Source: Apostichopus japonicus (lineage: Eukaryota; Echinodermata; Holothuroidea; Aspidochirotida; Stichopodidae). From it: 64,000 nucleotides of DNA. The notes beneath the pieces were generated by a model. That model was given only the letters and a program-made list of their open reading frames with translations. It did no database searches and had not been told where the DNA came from. Made by a program: the position numbers and the translations under genes. Location: the NCBI RefSeq assembly GCF_037975245.1, contig NC_092567.1, forward strand, positions 17,844,376-17,908,375, given 5' to 3'. This document shows, one piece after another, positions 60,521 through 64,000 of this stretch. Positions within the stretch are counted from its first letter, which is position 1. Every line of letters starts with the position of its first letter.

Positions 60521-63496
60521 ATGTACACAGGTTCGTTAGTTTTTATTCATGTGAATTACAATAAACAGTTTATTTATATATTTATTTAATATCAAAGTAA
60601 TATAAATTATATCAGGTTGTCAGAGGATGTCTTAGTTTCTTATGTCAATTTTAAGTTATACTCAAGTACGCTAGTCAAATGTAAGAAGGCACGGAATCAA
60701 TCTTATTTGCCATATCGGGTGACTTGTTACCTCAAAAATATATATTCTACATTATGTATATCGAAAATCTTAGCTACATATTTGAAACCAATTTACTTTC
60801 TACTGCGTTTTATAATCAGTTCGAATGAATTAAAGCTTATATTTTGTGTAGGATGCCTGGGATAGTGTTTAATTTAATGTGAATAGTCACATATGCTTGT
60901 TGGACCTATTCTGCCAGATAGGCTGAATTTACAGATTAGTCAAGTCCCAATATAGAGACCCTAATATATACTGAACCCTAAGTTTTACGTACCTCTCTGA
61001 GCACTATCCCACAAGCTATATACCCAAATTTTGCTTTTCGGGTTGTACATGCAGCAAACTTAGGCGGGGCATATGTATCTTGGGGTTCTAGAGGATTGTA
61101 GTGTGATATTGCTTGTACATTTCCTTGCTTCCATCAAATAGGATGCATCAGTTAATTGTAGCAAATTTTAAAATGTAAACTTTATAACAAAAACATGATT
61201 CGCATCTAGCCATCCCATAATGGTCCAGCCACGTATCTAAATCAGCCAGGGAAATTTGAATTACACCTACCGCAACCTCCCCCCCCCCCATCACACACAC
61301 ACCCTTGAAGTCATGTGCACCTCACTGCTCGGAACCACCGTGGCACCAGCGAGTCGGTAAAGACCTATCCACTCGATAATTTCAATTCAAATCACTTCAA
61401 CTTTCTTTCAACCAACACTGTTCAAAGAATTTACAATGATCTGTTTAGACAAGAGACTTAAAACAAAATAAATGTTTGAAGGGATTAAACAAGGAAGCTA
61501 CTAAAAGCTTGTGGGATGACAAATATTATCGTTCCCTAACCTCATTTGTTAGACTTTTCAGCTTAATGCGTTCTTTGTTTCCTGTCTAGAATTGAACAAA
61601 CTCAATGCCACAGCTGCAGAAACTGTTTGGACTTTGTCTTCTACAGGTAATGTACCGTTTTATAAATCATTAAAATCGTAAATATAATGCACGAAAATTC
61701 CCAGTATGAAATCCTTGTACGGCGACTTATCAATGAGGTCTCAAATCAGAATGAAAGTAAGCAGTAGAAGGATCAGATAAAACAGTCCAATATTATCTAA
61801 CCTAACATTAATCTAGTCAAGTAGAGAAACCAGTTGTAAACAACATAAAACAGTACTAGAAATAGACATGTTGATATACATTGAACTATGCATGCATATC
61901 ATGACCGCGGGCAGCCGTATTGTGAACTTAAGAAATGGGACAACATCTGTATCTTAAAGACCCTGGTATCCAACGTTCTTTGCTTGGTGACCGGTATTGT
62001 GATCATCTTGGCGACCCTCCGGTGGCGGATGCTATACCCTGGGAAGTTACGGGGAGGGGAGGGGTATGCCCCTGCCTTGTGAGGAATATTTTAATAGGAC
62101 TAAGAACGTTGAGGTGCAGAATTGAATTTGGGACATTGGTTGCTATCGGCTCATTGAACCAATCGGCGGCGTTTGTGTCTTGAAAAATGACTCATATGTT
62201 GCCTCGGACGACAATAGTACCCTTCGTGGTTAAACTGATATTATTATTATCATTATTATTGTAACGTATGGTAATCAATACAAGTTTCGGTGACATATCC
62301 TTGTGAGGGTACCGTCACCCCTAGATAAGATTACCTTCATGATCAGATTTCCAAAAAAAAATTGTTTGTTTAGAACAGTACTTAAGTCTTATGTATAGAG
62401 GAACGACATTGAAAACCAATGTAGCCTATACTGCCTGTTTACAAACGATTCTGAAGTGTATACTTTATAAATTAAGGAGACAAGGGGACAAACAAGAACA
62501 TCAAAATATTACCCTACCCCACCCCCTCCTCAAAAAGCATATGTTATGCTTAGGGTTCCTCTAAGGGAGGATTTTAGGCGAAGTCATAATGTTGATAAGT
62601 ATAGTCAATGAGAAAGCAAATATTTGAGTGCTGGTAAGGTATCTAAAGATTTCGGTTTTCAAGATGTTTACCATTAAAACAAGATCATTTTTCTGGGATG
62701 TTCCTTTAAGGTTTAAGTGCTGATAAAGTCGGCTCTTCGGTATACGCCATAATGTTAATCCTTTATTTTTATAAATCGTAATAACTTGACCGAAAAAAAT
62801 GTATTTCAATGTATTTCAATCTATAAAGACATTCAACATCAATTAATTCATTGATACCCCATGCATTGATTCCCTTGCGTTATCACAATGATAGAAAAAG
62901 ATTATGGCAAATGTCTCTGAATTTTTCGGGCACCTACTGAAAGGAAAATAAATTGCAATGTGTTTTTCAATGGTTAAACCGATAATAACACAGCAAATGG
63001 TTGTATGTTATTGGCATGCGATGTAATAACCGATGCATGCCTATATGATATGCACATTAACATGTTGAACGCGCGCACTAATTTTGGTTATATTTTTCGG
63101 GCAAGTCGTTACAGCCCCCCCCCCCCAATCAAATTGGGCTCCTACGCCTATGTCCCTAGCCCCAGGGTGCTCTAAAGTGCGGAGTTAGAAACAAAAATCA
63201 TAGTTTGCACAATCGTTCTATTGAATTATTACGGTCACTTTCTCGAATGTTATTTTAAAAAATGTGGCATGCAGCCTATACATAATAACCTTCATGTTTT
63301 CGTTCAAACAGGTGACCCGGGCGGTTCAGATGCTCCGTTTGATGTCATAGGCATTATAATCATCATAGTAATTGTCCTATGTTGTTGTGGCTGTTGCTGT
63401 GCTGCCTCTGACGACGATCATGATTCCGGAAGATCCTCTCGCCGGACTCAGAGTGCGATAGTCATCACCGAAGTTACGGCATTGGTGATTGAATAA
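60521..63496 (+). CDS. Cysteine-rich single-pass membrane microprotein, gene B (three exons)
   Basis: Coding exons 60521-60530, 61590-61646 and 63312-63496, same lengths and phases as gene A, giving 83 residues. Splice sites are conserved (ACAG|gttcgt, tgtctag|AATTG, TACAG|gtaatg, caaacag|GTGAC). The membrane helix reads GIIIIIVIVL followed by CCCGCCC, and the tail is Asp/Ser/Arg-rich, ending TALVIE. Relative to A, exon 1 coding is identical, exon 2 has three changes (all amino-acid altering), and exon 3 has about 47 differences in 182 aligned bases plus a compensating one-codon shift. The neighbouring intron and 3' UTR differ by only about 7-10%. Intron 2 holds an about 980-bp extra segment. 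The frame surviving such change argues that the protein is used. Family not recognised. Confidence 0.65.
62220..63200. other. Extra segment in intron 2 of gene B
   Basis: Absent from block A, where about 110 unrelated bases stand instead. It includes an ATT-rich patch (62240), a poly-C run (63112) and a partial CCTACGCC MITE end. Probably one or more insertions; no coding motif. Confidence 0.5.
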
Positions 63497-64000
63497 TAAC
63501 CCAAGTTGTATTACGTTGTATCTTAAGATGCATTTTCCCATCGGGTGCAGCCGGGAAACATGCCGCCCCAGTTTTGTGAAGTAACCTTAAGTGCCCTTTT
63601 ATTTGATCAAAAGTTCCCCTCCCCCTTCTTGGTAACAAAAAGTATTATTTGTCTAGTTGATATCGTAAAAGTGCTGTTGCTTAAGAGGTGACAGAAAAAA
63701 GGGAAGTAAAAGCATGTGGCTTTTGTTGAAAATCATTCAAATGCTGAAATTTGTGATACGTGCTGCCAAGAGGATCCGTTTTATTCGAATTGTTCTAATG
63801 TAACTTTGTTGGTTTGTTTAATTACCCCTCACATCAAAGCCACATATGTCGCTGCATCTCGGATGTTGTGCCCCGTTAGATTAAACACTCTCCCACAGCC
63901 CGTGTCTTGTTGTGGCCATTTATAGTTGATGTATAGCGTAACCATCTATTTCGTTAGCCTTCAAGTTGGTCTTTTCGTGTCAATTTGAGCAAAGCAATGT

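Larger units (their letters stand above)
50252..64000 (+). repeat. Segmental duplication block B
   Basis: Direct copy of block A (16010-30000) by the anchors listed there. It differs by an about 860-bp absence (A 18183-19045), the 410-bp extra at 58240, and an about 980-bp extra at 62220-63200 in intron 2 of the microprotein gene. It runs off the window end. Confidence 0.9.

Overview
The window is eukaryotic, AT-rich, repeat-rich DNA, most likely from a marine invertebrate. Evidence: spliced genes with GT-AG introns, TATA promoters, an intact Penelope-like retroelement, Copia, Gypsy and CR1-type fragments, hAT-type MITEs, a fossil protein-primed DNA polymerase B, and long (AT)n and poly-C runs. 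No bacterial-style operon, rRNA, tRNA or CRISPR array was seen. The species cannot be fixed from sequence alone.

Layout. 0-1 kb: a CR1-like non-LTR fragment. 1-5 kb: a nest of non-autonomous elements built on a CGCCCAAC minisatellite, with Penelope-type hammerhead ribozyme motifs. 5-10.5 kb: a decayed C2H2 finger, a minus-strand remnant of a SAP/YqaJ-type protein, and a plus-strand, multiply frameshifted protein-primed family B DNA polymerase (Polinton/adintovirus-like). 12.4-15.6 kb: two copies (one intact, one broken) of a small gene resembling the MBF2 family. 16-30 kb: block A of a large direct duplication, ending in a three-exon gene for an 83-residue cysteine-rich membrane microprotein. 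30-45 kb: single-copy filler, a CpG/ETS-rich spliced leader, a 180-bp satellite, a TIR element with a 10-bp target duplication, the intact Penelope-like element (933 codons, identical flanking repeats) inside a TA microsatellite, a Copia gag fossil and a Gypsy integrase fossil. 45.5-49.3 kb: two more MBF2-like copies (one intact, one broken). 50.25-64 kb: block B, the second copy of block A, again ending in the microprotein gene and running off the window.

The most notable biology is in the duplication. Both genes carried by it (the MBF2-like gene and the cysteine-rich membrane microprotein) differ between copies far more in coding exons (about 26-30% of bases by eye) than in surrounding non-coding DNA (about 7-10%), while keeping open frames, splice sites and promoters. 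That is the pattern of fast-diversifying, possibly defence- or recognition-related, gene families. The second notable system is the young Penelope-like element, whose flanking repeats carry minimal hammerhead ribozymes and a doubled palindrome at the repeat boundary.
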